Shown here: one piece after another, positions 1 to 9,080 of the stretch
How positions within the stretch are numbered: the first letter of the stretch is position 1
Layout: every line of letters begins with the position of its first letter
Origin: Ruminococcus bromii
GTDB taxonomy: Bacteria; Bacillota; Clostridia; Oscillospirales; Acutalibacteraceae
Reading direction: 5' to 3'
DNA length: 64,000 bases
Assembly (NCBI RefSeq): GCF_002834235.1
Contig: NZ_NNBY01000024.1
Span: 1 to 64,000 of the forward strand
Translations under genes and position numbers: made by a program
Notes under the pieces: model-generated
What the model was told of the DNA's origin: nothing
Databases searched by the model: none
The model's input: the letters and a program-made list of their open reading frames with translations, nothing else

Positions 1-360
1 TGTAAGGCTTGTGCAACCTACAAATGCACTATCTCCAATGCTCGTTACACCGTCGGGAATACTTATGCTCGTTAGGCTTGTGCAACCTTCAAATGCACTA
101 CCTCCAATGCTCGTAACCTTTTTACCGCCAATCACAGCAGGAATAGTTACATCACTGTCATTACCTAAATAATAGGTAATATTAACTGTACCTCCATCAA
201 GTAACGAATACACATAATCTCCGCTTTTAAAAGTTTCATCTGCCGATACAACCGAGGTATCACTTTCGATTGTAGCCGCACTTACAGGTAATGCAGAAAA
301 TGCACTTGTCATCATAAGTGCAGACAGTATTACGGCTGTTAATCTTTTAACTTTTTTCAT
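1..360 (-). CDS. BspA-like leucine-rich-repeat surface protein (N-terminal part)
   Basis: Reading from the ATG at 360, the product begins [19 protein letters not shown], a typical Sec signal peptide ending near PVSAA. It continues as a short beta-rich segment and then LRR_5 (BspA/Treponema-type) repeats such as [19 protein letters not shown]. The repeats are 23 residues long and are visible in DNA as a 69-bp tandem repeat (about 2-70 and 71-139). An AAGGAG ribosome-binding site lies 8 bases upstream. The gene runs off the left edge, so its length and any C-terminal anchor are unknown. Proteins of this family are secreted or surface-exposed and often adhesive; the specific ligand cannot be told. 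Confidence 0.85.
   Translation of the reverse strand, partial: MKKVKRLTAVILSALMMTSAFSALPVSAATIESDTSVVSADETFKSGDYVYSLLDGGTVNITYYLGNDSDVTIPAVIGGKKVTSIGGSAFEGCTSLTSISIPDGVTSIGDSAFVGCTSLT
2..139 (-). repeat. 69-bp tandem repeat encoding LRR units
   Basis: Two near-identical 69-bp units, differing at a few positions, encode consecutive 23-residue leucine-rich repeats of the surface protein. The array is cut by the window edge and probably continues. Such in-frame repeats can expand or contract by slippage without breaking the frame. Confidence 0.75.
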
Positions 361-406
361 TTTTTATCGCTCCTTGCTATATTTTATTTAATACTGTTAT
401 TGATAC

Positions 407-754
407 TCACTGAATGTCAATTACAATTGTATTATAGCATAAAATATTCTTGCTTACAAGCTTAGATGAGATTTCTACATTATAAAAATCTTTTATCTGT
501 TCTGCAATATCACGCCGGCTCATTCCACAAGCGTAGAGCGAGAGAATTTTCTCTTCCATACCGTCTGCATTGCGGTTGTATTTACCGATTATTTTGGGTT
601 CGTATTCACCGTTTCTATCCCTCGGAACTTTGATTTCAAGCTCGCCCATCTGCGTTTTTACCGTCTTTTTTGAGTAGCCGTTTCTGTAATTTTTCGACTT
701 ATTGCCACATTCATCATTCGACGTTCTTTCACTTTTCTGACGGTGCTTTTGCCA
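407..754 (-). pseudogene. IS256-family (Mutator-type) transposase remnant
   Basis: The minus-strand frame, open back to a stop at 755-757, contains the conserved IS256 transposase stretch with NYRNGYSKKTVKT, then GELEIKVPRDRNGEYEPK and LYACGMSRRDIAEQI. In full-length relatives this lies at about residues 70-170 of a roughly 400-residue protein. Here the match stops abruptly after LVSKNIL near 430, and neither the 5' end nor the DDE catalytic part is present. No terminal inverted repeats were recognised. It is a dead fragment directly upstream of the LRR gene. The family call is from recognised motifs only. Confidence 0.8.
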
Positions 755-864
755 TTAAAAAAGCTTCCTTTTAAGCTTTAATTTTTCTATTTCCATTATT
801 GCTCGAAAGGAAGTCTATTGTTCACTTTTACACAAAATTCTCGGCGGTCTCAAGTAATTAAAAA

Positions 865-894
865 AGAGGATTTCAGTGAAAACTGAAATCCTCT
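865..894 (-). terminator. Rho-independent terminator of the ABC transporter operon
   Basis: A perfect 13-bp stem (865-877 with 882-894) and a 4-base loop are followed on the minus strand by a T5 run. It lies 15 bases beyond the stop of the ATPase gene. The plus strand also has a T-rich tail, so it could act in both directions. Confidence 0.85.
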
Positions 895-909
895 GATTTT
901 TGTTTTAAA

Positions 910-1650
910 TTAAAGAACCTTTGATAAAAATTCCTTTAAACGGTCGTCCTGCGGATTATTGAAGAACTCCTGCGGATTGTTCTTTTCTTTGATAACACCG
1001 TCGTCAATAAATACAACATCGCTTGCAACTTCCTTTGCAAAGCCGATTTCGTGAGTAACAACAACCATTGTCATACCTGCCTTGGCAAGCTCTTTCATAA
1101 CATCAAGAACTTCGCCGACCATTTCGGGGTCGAGTGCAGATGTCGGCTCGTCAAAGAGGAGAACATCGGGATTCATCGCAAGTGCTCTTACAATTGCAAT
1201 ACGCTGTTTCTGACCACCTGAAAGCTGATTCGGATATGCGTTTGCCTTTTCGGCAAGTCCTACACGCTCCAAAAGATCCATAGCGTCTTTTTTAGCCTCA
1301 TCTTTGCTCTTGCCAAGAAGCTTGACAGGAGCCATTGTGAGGTTGTCAATAACAGTCTTGTGGGGGAAAAGGTTAAACTGCTGGAACACCATTCCCATTT
1401 TTTGACGGTGAACATTTATATTAACCTTTGGATCCGTAATATCTGTACCCTCAAAGAAAATGTGTCCGCCTGTCGGTTCTTCAAGTCTGTTAAGGCAGCG
1501 GAGAAAAGTTGATTTACCCGAGCCTGACGGACCGAGAACAACAACTACATCGCCTTTAAAAATGTCAATATCAATACCTTTAAGAACCTGAATATCCTTA
1601 CCAAATGATTTTTCAAGTCCTCTTACGGAGATCAATGCGTTATCTTTCAC
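910..1650 (-). CDS. Polar amino-acid ABC transporter ATP-binding protein
   Basis: This 246-residue protein is the cytoplasmic ATPase of a GlnQ-type importer. Walker [10 protein letters not shown] is at residues 40-48, the Q-loop near 90, the signature LSGGQ at 143-147, Walker B VLLFDEP from 163, and the switch His in VVVTHE near 200. The start codon overlaps the end of the fused binding-protein/permease gene by 11 bases, so the two are translationally coupled and presumably form one transporter. The family (PAAT) imports polar amino acids such as Gln, Glu, Cys/cystine or Arg; the substrate cannot be told from the sequence. Confidence 0.95.
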   Translation of the reverse strand: MKDNALISVRGLEKSFGKDIQVLKGIDIDIFKGDVVVVLGPSGSGKSTFLRCLNRLEEPTGGHIFFEGTDITDPKVNINVHRQKMGMVFQQFNLFPHKTVIDNLTMAPVKLLGKSKDEAKKDAMDLLERVGLAEKANAYPNQLSGGQKQRIAIVRALAMNPDVLLFDEPTSALDPEMVGEVLDVMKELAKAGMTMVVVTHEIGFAKEVASDVVFIDDGVIKEKNNPQEFFNNPQDDRLKEFLSKVL

Positions 1651-3166
1651 TCTTTTTCAATCTCCTTTCAAATCTTCTGAGGATGTACGAAAGCACAAGT
1701 ACAATTACAAGGTAAATCAATGCAACCGTAATAAGCGGGAAGAATGCCTCGTAAGTTCTTGAACGAATCATATTACCAATATATGTGATATCTGCAAGTG
1801 CAACATAACCTGCAACCGAAGTTTCTTTGAGAAGTGTAATAATTTCATTGCCGAGTGCAGGAAGAACATTTTTAATTGCCTGCGGAAGAACGACCATTGT
1901 CATTGTCTGTCTGTTGTTAAAACCGAGTGAACGGCTTGCCTCAGTCTGACCGATGTCAACAGCCATAATGCCCGAACGAACAATTTCTGCAACATAAGCG
2001 GCAGAGTTCATACCAAATGCAATGATTGCGGCAAAGATACCGTTTCTTACAGATGCAAGAATAATGTAATACATAATCATCAACTGAACTACAACAGGTG
2101 TGCCTCTGATAACAGTAATGTAGATATTGCAAATCGCATTAAAGAATTTCAGAACACAATCACCGAAGCTCCTGCATTTTCTCTTGTCAAGCTGAATATC
2201 GTGAGTAGCTCTTACAAGAGCAATGACAAAACCGATAATAACACCGATAATACCTGCAAACAATGTGATTTCAAGGGTTACAAGCAAACCGCTTAAAAGC
2301 TGCTGCCATCTGTTATCTGTGATGAATGTGTTTTTAAAGCTTTCACCGAGATTGCCGAACAAACTGCCCGATGCACTGTCGTTTACGATAATAACCTGAG
2401 TTGTGTTTGCATATGAAGTTGAAAAGTCGATATTTTTTCTTCTTTCCGGTGTATCGGTCATACCCGCCATACCGAAATCGTCTTTGCCGGTCTGAACAGC
2501 AGTGATAACAGAATCAAATTCCATATCATCAATAACAAGTTTTTTACCGAGCTTGTCACAGATTGCTGTAGCCATCATCGGATCAAGACCGACAATTTTA
2601 CCGCCTTCAACATATTCATACGGTGGAAAAGCAGCGTTCGTAGCCATATGAAGTTCACCGTCATACTTGATATCCTTAGGTGATTCGTAGGGTACAGTAT
2701 CGGTATTACCCTCTATGTAATAGCTTTTGATTTTGTCCAGAACGCCCTCGTCTTTAAGCTCTGCAAGAGCTTTGTCGATTTTTTCGGTGAGTTCATGATT
2801 TTCCTTTGAAATGCAGATTGCATACTGCTCTTCCGCAAAAGGTTCATCAAGAATTTTTAGTCCTGCATTTGCTTTTACAAATTCCTTTGCCGGTTCACTG
2901 TCAATTACAACACAGTCGATTTTATTCTGTGTAAGAGCTACGATAGCGTCGGCACCCTTGCTGTAACGCATAACCTTGGTGCCGTCAGCCTCATAGTCAG
3001 ATACAAAAGTATCGCCTGTTGTACCTGTCTGAACACCTACGGACGCTCCTTTGATATCATCGGCAGTCTTAATTTCCTTAACCGATGAATCACCGCATCC
3101 GGTGAACAGAAAAACAGTGGAGAACAGCATTGAAATCAGTACCAATAAAGTAACTGTCTTTTTCAT
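1640..3166 (-). CDS. Amino-acid ABC transporter: circularly permuted binding domain fused to permease
   Basis: This is a 508-residue lipoprotein-permease fusion. Residues 1-24 form a lipoprotein signal (FTGC, Cys24). Residues about 33-150 match the second lobe of a PAAT solute-binding protein (GVQTGTTGD at 44-52, [10 protein letters not shown] around Asp89). Residues about 168-262 match the first lobe (NAAFPPYE at 177-184, [11 protein letters not shown] with Arg242). This is the reverse of the normal order, in which FPPYE and TPERR precede GVQTGTTGD, so the domain appears circularly permuted. From about residue 290 on is a HisM/GlnP-type permease with the EAA loop (EASRSLGFN). Arg242 and Asp89 are the expected ligand alpha-carboxylate and alpha-amino contacts, so the pocket seems complete. 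It lies between the malic enzyme and the ATPase in one operon. Confidence 0.88.
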   Translation of the reverse strand: MKKTVTLLVLISMLFSTVFLFTGCGDSSVKEIKTADDIKGASVGVQTGTTGDTFVSDYEADGTKVMRYSKGADAIVALTQNKIDCVVIDSEPAKEFVKANAGLKILDEPFAEEQYAICISKENHELTEKIDKALAELKDEGVLDKIKSYYIEGNTDTVPYESPKDIKYDGELHMATNAAFPPYEYVEGGKIVGLDPMMATAICDKLGKKLVIDDMEFDSVITAVQTGKDDFGMAGMTDTPERRKNIDFSTSYANTTQVIIVNDSASGSLFGNLGESFKNTFITDNRWQQLLSGLLVTLEITLFAGIIGVIIGFVIALVRATHDIQLDKRKCRSFGDCVLKFFNAICNIYITVIRGTPVVVQLMIMYYIILASVRNGIFAAIIAFGMNSAAYVAEIVRSGIMAVDIGQTEASRSLGFNNRQTMTMVVLPQAIKNVLPALGNEIITLLKETSVAGYVALADITYIGNMIRSRTYEAFFPLITVALIYLVIVLVLSYILRRFERRLKKSER

Positions 3167-3214
3167 TGTTTTCCTCTTTTTCTTTCTCTTAAAATATTTA
3201 TTTGCAAATCTTTA

Positions 3215-4387
3215 TCAGATTCTTGCAACGCCTGATTCAATTGCAGCCTTCTTAACAGCCTCAGCAACAGTTTTACCGATTCTCTTGTCAAATGCCTCGG
3301 GAAGAATATAATCTGCATTAAGCTCTTCATCGCTCACGAGTGAAGCAATTGCAAAAGATGCGGCAACTTTCATTTCTTCGTTAATATCGCTTGCACGGCA
3401 GTCGAGAGCACCTCTGAAAATACCCGGAAAAGCAAGTACATTATTAATCTGGTTAGGAAAGTCACTTCTGCCTGTACCGACAACAGCCGCACCTGCCTTT
3501 TTAGCAATGTCAGGCATAATCTCGGGAGTCGGATTAGCCATAGCAAAAAGAATAGGATCCTTAGCCATTGACTCAACCATTTCTTCGCTTACGCAACCTG
3601 CGGCAGAAATTCCGAGGAATACATCAGCACCTTTCATTGCATCTGCAAGCGAGCCCTCAAGGTGAGAAAGGTTAGTAATTTCAGCCATTTCCTGTTTAAC
3701 AGCGTTAAGTCTCGGATCACCCTTGCAGATAATACCCTTACTGTCGCAAAGCGTAATGTCCTTTACACCCATATTAAGAAGGTGTTTTGCAATTGCAATA
3801 CCTGCCGCACCTGCACCGTTCATAACAACCTTGATTTCGTCAAGCTTCTTGTGAACAAGCTTGAGTGAGTTGATAAGACCTGCGGCAACAATAACGGCAG
3901 TACCGTGCTGGTCATCGTGGAAAATCGGAATATCACACTTCTCTTTGAGCTTCTTTTCAATTTCAAAGCATCTCGGAGCGGCAATATCCTCAAGATTGAT
4001 TCCGCCGAATGAACCGCTGATAAGGTAAATTGCGTTTACAATTTCGTCAACATCCTTACTTCTTACGCAAATAGGAAATGCGTCAACGTCGCCGAATTCC
4101 TTAAAAAGCGCACATTTGCCCTCCATAACAGGCATACCTGCCTCAGGACCTATGTCACCAAGACCGAGAACAGCTGTACCGTCTGTTACAACGGCAACAA
4201 GGTTGTTTCTTCTTGTGAGTTCAAAAGACTTGTCATAGTCCTTCTGAATTTCAAGACACGGTTCTGCAACACCCGGAGTATAGGCAAGAGAGAGGTCTTC
4301 AGCCGAGTTAATCGGAACTCTTGAAACAACTTCAATCTTACCGTTCCACTCATAGTGTTTTTTGAGTGATTCTTTTCTGATATCCAT
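3215..4387 (-). CDS. NAD(P)-dependent malic enzyme
   Basis: This 390-residue short-type bacterial malic enzyme carries out oxidative decarboxylation of malate to pyruvate and CO2. Visible motifs are SLAYTPGVAEPC (residues 33-44, catalytic Tyr36), a Lys in EGKCALFKEFGD (Lys91), metal ligands in INLEDIAAPRCFEIE (130-144) and FHDDQHGTA (157-164), and a Rossmann GAGAAGIA around 190. The length is normal for the family. The ATG at 4387 has an AAGGAG ribosome-binding site. It is first in an apparent operon with the amino-acid transporter (48-base gap), perhaps linking carbon-skeleton supply to uptake; that link is inference. NAD or NADP preference cannot be decided. Confidence 0.95.
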   Translation of the reverse strand: MDIRKESLKKHYEWNGKIEVVSRVPINSAEDLSLAYTPGVAEPCLEIQKDYDKSFELTRRNNLVAVVTDGTAVLGLGDIGPEAGMPVMEGKCALFKEFGDVDAFPICVRSKDVDEIVNAIYLISGSFGGINLEDIAAPRCFEIEKKLKEKCDIPIFHDDQHGTAVIVAAGLINSLKLVHKKLDEIKVVMNGAGAAGIAIAKHLLNMGVKDITLCDSKGIICKGDPRLNAVKQEMAEITNLSHLEGSLADAMKGADVFLGISAAGCVSEEMVESMAKDPILFAMANPTPEIMPDIAKKAGAAVVGTGRSDFPNQINNVLAFPGIFRGALDCRASDINEEMKVAASFAIASLVSDEELNADYILPEAFDKRIGKTVAEAVKKAAIESGVARI

Positions 4388-4418
4388 ATCGGTAACTCCT
4401 TATAATTAATTCCCTTTC

Positions 4419-4447
4419 ATTATACCCCTAAAAAGCCGTTATATCAA
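4419..4447 (-). promoter_or_regulatory. Sigma-A-type promoter of the malic enzyme operon
   Basis: On the minus strand, -35 TTGATA (4447-4442) and -10 TATAAT (4424-4419) are separated by exactly 17 bases. They lie about 32 bases upstream of the malic enzyme start and diverge from the rnpB promoter. Confidence 0.75.
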
Positions 4448-4467
4448 GTAAAAATCACAAAATTCAT

Positions 4468-4496
4468 TTGACTTTTGTACAAAAAAGGTATAAAAT
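4468..4496 (+). promoter_or_regulatory. rnpB: Sigma-A-type promoter of rnpB
   Basis: -35 TTGACT (4468-4473) and -10 TAAAAT (4491-4496) are separated by 17 bases and placed just before the predicted 5' end of RNase P RNA at about 4501. Confidence 0.75.
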
Positions 4497-4500
4497 AAAT

Positions 4501-4848
4501 GTGCGAGTGTGTTGAACAGCTGCGAGCAGCTGCCGAAAGGTACTGTGCGAGGAAAGTCCGGGCTTCACAGAGCAATAATAACGGCTAACGGCCGCCGGAG
4601 GCGACTCCAGGGATAGTGCAACAGAAAATTACCGCCATTATATGGTAAGGATGGAAAGGTGAGGTAAGAGCTCACCGGAGGGCAGGAGACTGCTCTGCCG
4701 TGTAAACCCTATTTGAAGCAACACCGTGGTAGGACATTATACGCTTGCTCGGCGTGTCCTTAGGAGGTGGCATCGAGCAGATTCGGTAACGGTCTGCCAA
4801 GATAGATGGCTGTTCACGACAAAACCCGGCTTACAGACACAGTCGCAT
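4501..4848 (+). ncRNA. rnpB: RNase P RNA, bacterial class A type
   Basis: The catalytic RNA of RNase P, which matures tRNA 5' ends. The hallmark P4/CR-I element GAGGAAAGTCCGGGCT is at about 4550. It is followed by the ACAGAAAATTACCGCC and GGTAAGGATGGAAAGGTG elements, the AGATAGATGGCTG block, and the 3' P4 strand AAACCCGGCTTACAG. The ends can pair as P1 (4502-4512 with about 4839-4848), which sets the boundaries. A promoter precedes it and a hairpin terminator follows. Exact ends are good to a few bases only. Confidence 0.95.
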
Positions 4849-4850
4849 AT

Positions 4851-4875
4851 TAAGGCACCTTGTATGGGTGCTTTA
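4851..4875 (+). terminator. Terminator of rnpB
   Basis: A 9-bp stem (4851-4859 with 4867-4875, one G-U pair) is followed by an AT-rich stretch. It begins 2-3 bases after the predicted end of RNase P RNA. Confidence 0.65.
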
Positions 4876-5081
4876 ATATTATTGTCGAATTTTAGCAATT
4901 TGTACAAATGTTATGCACATTTGCAATTAATTTAAAAAATGCATTGCATTTATGCTGCTCTTTTTTATTGTACTTTGCTTTATGCTGAAATCTATTGAAA
5001 TTGATTTAATTTGATTAGTTTCAGCCGACTGATTCGACACATAGTAGAGTTTTGAAATTAATTTGAAAGGTGTGTAAAAAT
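4876..5081 (+). other. AT-rich upstream region of the amylase gene
   Basis: No gene is seen. The stretch holds a 15-base palindrome, aaatgca-t-tgcattt (about 4937-4951), and a loose hairpin built from ctgaaatc and its partner gtttcag (about 4986-5025). Either might be a regulatory site for the amylase, but no confident -35/-10 pair was found. Confidence 0.3.
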
Positions 5082-7682
5082 TTGAAAACAAAATCAAAAA
5101 TACTCAGCGCAATATTGAGCGTGAGCATCCTGTCGGCAAGCCTATCTGCCTTTGTATCTGGTTCACTCGGTGTTCAGGCGGCAGAAAGCTCGCCAACCGT
5201 ATCGGCTAATAAGTACAGACTCAAAGATAATATTCAGGACGGTGTAATTTTACATTGTTTTGACTGGACTTATAACGATATTAAGGCTGAATTGCCTAAA
5301 ATTGCAAAAGCCGGATTTACAAGTATACAGACTTCTCCGGCACAGCCAAACGGAACAGGTACTTGGTATTGGTTATATCAGCCAATTTCATTCAGTATCG
5401 GAACAAATGGTGTCGGTACAAAGGCTGAACTTCAGTCGCTTTGTGATGAGGCAGAAAAGTACGGGATTAAGATTATTGTCGATGTTGTCGCTAACCATTT
5501 GAGAGGCGATCACAACAACATAGACAACGATTTAAAGCCATCCGAGTATTGGCATACCTTCGGCGGAGGTATTGACTGGAAAAACCGTTGGCAGGTAACA
5601 CACGGCTCGATTGGTATGCCGGACATTGCAACCGAAAATCCATATGTTCAGCAAAAAGTCTGCAACTATGTTCAGGAACTCAAGTCAGTAGGTGTTGACG
5701 GACTTCGTTGGGACGCTGCAAAACACATTGGCGTTCCGAGCGAGGGCGACGATTTCTGGAAATCGGTAACACAGTACGGTCTTTATAACTACGGCGAAAT
5801 TCTCGGTGGTCCCGATGACCGTTCGACAGGCAATGAAGACATTATGAAAGAGTATACCGATTATATTTCTGTCACAGACAGTAACTACGGTAAAGAACTC
5901 CGTGATTCGTTTAATTCGGGCAAAGCTCCTACTTCAAGCGGAAACTGGAGTGAAAAAGGCATTTCAAACGATAAGCTTCTTTATTGGGGTGAAAGCCATG
6001 ATACATGGTCAAACAACAAAGACTGGGGCTTTTCAAATGAAATGAGTCAGAATGTTATTGACCGTGCCTATGCGGTTGCGGCAAGCCGTAATAAAGTTAC
6101 TGCTCTTTATTTTTCCCGTCCTTCTTCAACCAACAAAGAAAGTATCAAAATGGGAGAAAAAGGCTCAACTCATTACACCAGCAGTGAGGTTGCCCAAATC
6201 AATAAGTTCCATAATGCAATGGACGGCAAAGCTGATTACTACGCCGTGTCAGACGGTTGTTCTGTAATTACCCGTAAAGACGGCGGTGCTGTTATCGTAA
6301 AAGGCAGCGGAAGCGGCGAGGTATCGGTAGAAAACGGCGGCGGTTACGCAAAACCGGGTACATACACAGACGCTGTTTCAGGCAATACATTTACAATTAC
6401 ATCAAGCACCATTTCAGGTACAATAGGTTCATCAGGTATTGCAGTAGTCTATGATGCCGAACCCGAAGGACCTTCGGCGTCGGTAACTCCGGGTTCAACA
6501 AACTACAATACAGATGAGCTCACACTTACGCTCAATTGCAAGAATGCAAAAAATGCTCAGTATTCAATTGATGACGGTGCATTTGTAAACTACACAAACG
6601 GTCAGCAAATTACAATCGGTACAAACCTTCCTTACGATACTGTAACCACAGTAACAGTAAAAGCAAGCGACGGCAAGACAACATCCGATCCAGAAACATA
6701 TACATACACAAAGGTAGACCCGAATGCCGTAAAGGTTGTTGCTTATGATAACTCATCAACCAAGTGGTCTAAGGTTAATGCATATTTCTGGAGTGATGAT
6801 AATAAAGAAATGACATCGTGGCCGGGCAAGAAAATGACCGACAAGGGTAATAATATTTTTGATATTGAAGTGCCTGACGGTGCAAAATATGTAATCTTCA
6901 ACAACGGTGACAGTCAGACAGATGACCTCAGGATTGCAGACGGTAATAAAATTTACAGCAACGGTTCTTGGCAGAACTATTCGACTGTAAAACCCACTCA
7001 GCCGACAACAGCTCCTTCAACGACAGTCCGTCCTACTACAATCGCAACTCAGCCTACCACATCACAGCCTGCTACAACACAGCCTGCTACAACACAGCCG
7101 TCTACAACTCAGCCGGTAACAGAGCCTTCAAACAGAATTCTTATCGGTGATGTTGATTTAAACGGAACATTTACAGTCTGTGATTCAACAGAGGTTCAAA
7201 GATACATTGTTAACATATCGACTTTAAGCGATGAGGCTCTCATTGCGGCAGATGTAAACAAGGATTCTGTTATTTCTGTAAAAGACGCAACTATGATTCA
7301 GGCTTATATCGTTAAGCTTATTGTTGAAGACTCATACTGCGGTACTTACACAGAAAATGTTGCACCCACCCAGCCTACAACAAATGTCACAGAGCCAACA
7401 ACCGAACCGACTTCAATTCAGACGAAGAATTATGTTTATTTCAATAATACGGAAAACTGGTCAACAGTAAATGTCTATGTATGGAGTTCAAAAGATTCGA
7501 CTTATATGAGCTGGCCCGGCACGGCTATGGAAAGTATAGGTAATAACACATACAGATTTGAACTTCCGAATGGTGCAGAATATGCTATATTCAATAACGG
7601 TTCAACACAGACAGGTGACTTAAAAATCCCCGATGTAAATATGATTTACTCAAACGGACAGTGGAGTAAATACTCCGAGTAA
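5082..7682 (+). CDS. Secreted GH13 alpha-amylase with two CBM26 modules and an internal dockerin
   Basis: The TTG at 5082 is preferred because AAAGGTG lies about 9 bases upstream; an in-frame GTG at 5070 would overlap that site. The product has 866 residues. A signal peptide (about 1-35) is followed by a GH13 catalytic domain with region I DVVANH (134-139), nucleophile Asp211 in GLRWDAAKH, acid/base Glu239 in YGEILGG and Asp307 in GESHDTWS. Then come an Ig-like domain (about 465-550), a CBM26 starch-binding module (about 550-635), a Thr/Pro linker, a type I-like dockerin (about 685-748), another linker and a C-terminal CBM26 (about 784-866). The dockerin has two Ca-binding loops, DVDLNGTFTVCD and DVNKDSVISVKD. 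The enzyme should hydrolyse starch outside the cell and dock to a cohesin, as in the R. bromii amylosome. Confidence 0.93.
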   Translation: MKTKSKILSAILSVSILSASLSAFVSGSLGVQAAESSPTVSANKYRLKDNIQDGVILHCFDWTYNDIKAELPKIAKAGFTSIQTSPAQPNGTGTWYWLYQPISFSIGTNGVGTKAELQSLCDEAEKYGIKIIVDVVANHLRGDHNNIDNDLKPSEYWHTFGGGIDWKNRWQVTHGSIGMPDIATENPYVQQKVCNYVQELKSVGVDGLRWDAAKHIGVPSEGDDFWKSVTQYGLYNYGEILGGPDDRSTGNEDIMKEYTDYISVTDSNYGKELRDSFNSGKAPTSSGNWSEKGISNDKLLYWGESHDTWSNNKDWGFSNEMSQNVIDRAYAVAASRNKVTALYFSRPSSTNKESIKMGEKGSTHYTSSEVAQINKFHNAMDGKADYYAVSDGCSVITRKDGGAVIVKGSGSGEVSVENGGGYAKPGTYTDAVSGNTFTITSSTISGTIGSSGIAVVYDAEPEGPSASVTPGSTNYNTDELTLTLNCKNAKNAQYSIDDGAFVNYTNGQQITIGTNLPYDTVTTVTVKASDGKTTSDPETYTYTKVDPNAVKVVAYDNSSTKWSKVNAYFWSDDNKEMTSWPGKKMTDKGNNIFDIEVPDGAKYVIFNNGDSQTDDLRIADGNKIYSNGSWQNYSTVKPTQPTTAPSTTVRPTTIATQPTTSQPATTQPATTQPSTTQPVTEPSNRILIGDVDLNGTFTVCDSTEVQRYIVNISTLSDEALIAADVNKDSVISVKDATMIQAYIVKLIVEDSYCGTYTENVAPTQPTTNVTEPTTEPTSIQTKNYVYFNNTENWSTVNVYVWSSKDSTYMSWPGTAMESIGNNTYRFELPNGAEYAIFNNGSTQTGDLKIPDVNMIYSNGQWSKYSE

Positions 7683-7704
7683 AATTTAATAAGTTTATCT
7701 AAGA

Positions 7705-7760
7705 GCCGCCCCGCACAATCAAGCGCATTTTGCTGTTTTGATTTTTACTGTCGGGGCGGC
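7705..7760 (+). terminator. Terminator of the amylase gene
   Basis: A perfect 9-bp GC stem (gccgccccg at 7705-7713 with cggggcggc at 7752-7760) encloses a long, partly self-pairing loop. It lies 22 bases after the amylase stop and is followed by a T-rich run. Confidence 0.75.
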
Positions 7761-7801
7761 GCTGTTATTTGTTTAAATCACAATACAAAATAAACGGTTC
7801 A

Positions 7802-8017
7802 TCACGATTTTTTGTGGGATGGTGAACGGACAGAAGAAATAGATAGCGGATCAAGGTAAGAAGAAGTCATCATCACGGTAACCGTAGCCGATCTTGTTGT
7901 TGAAACCTTCGAACTTGCCGGTGCTGATTTGATATCATCTAAATAGAGCATAGCTTTCTTTCCTCCATTGTTTGTCTTGCTAACTACAATTCTGGAGCTT
8001 CCTGTGCTCTTTTTCAA
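7802..8017 (-). pseudogene. Decayed C-terminal scrap of an ISL3-like transposase
   Basis: Two minus-strand frames together look like the end of an ISL3/IS204-type transposase: one gives KFEGFNNKIGYGYRDDDFF (about 7918-7861), and the next gives a tail ending SVRSPSHKKS. The frames shift relative to each other near 7860 and no start or catalytic region remains. A 71-residue open frame from a TTG at 8017 merely spans this scrap. The family call rests on the FEGFNNKI and YGYRDDDFF motifs and is moderate. Confidence 0.45.
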
Positions 8018-8060
8018 TACTTACTTTTGACTATCCCACATTTTTTCGTAATGAGGGTAA

Positions 8061-8098
8061 AAAAGCAATGTTTCCATTTGTTCGGAAACATTGCTTTT
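8061..8098 (-). terminator. Bidirectional-looking terminator downstream of the epimerase gene
   Basis: A perfect 15-bp stem (8061-8075 with 8084-8098) has an 8-base loop and A/T tracts on both sides. It lies 17 bases past the stop of the minus-strand epimerase. Confidence 0.8.
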
Positions 8099-8114
8099 GT
8101 TAATTTTTTACTTA

Positions 8115-9017
8115 TTACTTTAATTTTGTATCTATATATTCTATGTACGGTTTGCGATTATAAATGCTGTCTTGGTGGTTTTTATACCATTCAAATTCTT
8201 CTTTCAATCCATCATACAAAGATACTGTATTTGGCATTAATTCATTTTGTTTTCTTACATCAAGCACATATTCGTAATCGTAGAAGCAAAAATAATCTCT
8301 TTGCGGAATATCTTTCGACACGCTTACAAATTCAACTTCTCTGCCTGCCACTTTGTAGCAAAGCTCAACCCATTCTTTTATTGTAACGGTTTCTTTGTTT
8401 CCAACATTAAAAATATGATTACTTGGGTGCTTTTCTATTATTATCTCAATAAATTTACAAAGGTCTGACACATTGAAAAATTGCAATTTCATATCTCCGT
8501 TTTCAGGAATGTAAAATTTTCTGTCTAGAATAGCACAATCAAAGGGAAATGCTTCTCTGTACAAATTTTCATACATACCGTAAAAATACGGCGGACGAAG
8601 AATATACGCATTTTGGACAGTATCAAGTAAGTATTTTTCTGCATTGAGTTTGTTAATTCCGTAATCGCCCCAGACAGAATTTTTACCGCAAGTTTGATTT
8701 TCGGCAAACGGCTGGGGATTAGTTTCGGGATAAACCGCACTTGAACTGATGAAAATGTAATCATCAAACGAAATACCTGACTTTAAAAGAGCCTTTATAT
8801 GCTCATCAGTGTACGCTGTGATATCAAGAATTAAATCAAAGTGTTCGTTAGCAAACTTGTTGCCAAGATTCAATCTGTCGCAATTAATCAGATGCACACC
8901 TTGTGATTGAGGTCTGCTGTTTCTGTTTAGAACAAAAACTTCCTCGCCTTTACTCACAAAATGCTCGGCTGCATATCTGCTTACAAATGTTGTTCCGCCT
9001 GTGATTAGAATTTTCAT
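8115..9017 (-). CDS. NAD-dependent epimerase/dehydratase family protein
   Basis: This 300-residue protein belongs to the extended short-chain dehydrogenase/reductase superfamily. It begins with the Rossmann motif ITGGTTFVSR (residues 4-13), has the FISSSAVYPE strand with a catalytic-type Ser, and the active-site Y-x-x-x-K as YGINK. Such enzymes usually modify nucleotide-sugars, although the GGTTFVSR variant also occurs in the CSP41-like/atypical SDR group. It appears to be monocistronic, with a terminator behind it. The substrate is unknown. Confidence 0.8.
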   Translation of the reverse strand: MKILITGGTTFVSRYAAEHFVSKGEEVFVLNRNSRPQSQGVHLINCDRLNLGNKFANEHFDLILDITAYTDEHIKALLKSGISFDDYIFISSSAVYPETNPQPFAENQTCGKNSVWGDYGINKLNAEKYLLDTVQNAYILRPPYFYGMYENLYREAFPFDCAILDRKFYIPENGDMKLQFFNVSDLCKFIEIIIEKHPSNHIFNVGNKETVTIKEWVELCYKVAGREVEFVSVSKDIPQRDYFCFYDYEYVLDVRKQNELMPNTVSLYDGLKEEFEWYKNHQDSIYNRKPYIEYIDTKLK

Positions 9018-9080
9018 ACCAAAAACTCCTTGAATAATATTTGCATCACCGTATGGTGATAAACAGCATTAATTATCTAT

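Noticed and set aside
4726-4935. 69-codon open frame
   Set aside because: It lies inside the conserved 3' half of RNase P RNA and its terminator.
7802-7951. A 49-residue Ser-rich peptide from ATG 7951 with GGAGGAAAG upstream, looking like a modified-peptide precursor
   Set aside because: The same DNA in a neighbouring frame reads FEGFNNKIGYGYRDDDFF and its tail SVRSPSHKKS also fits a transposase end, so it is IS debris. No modification enzyme lies nearby.
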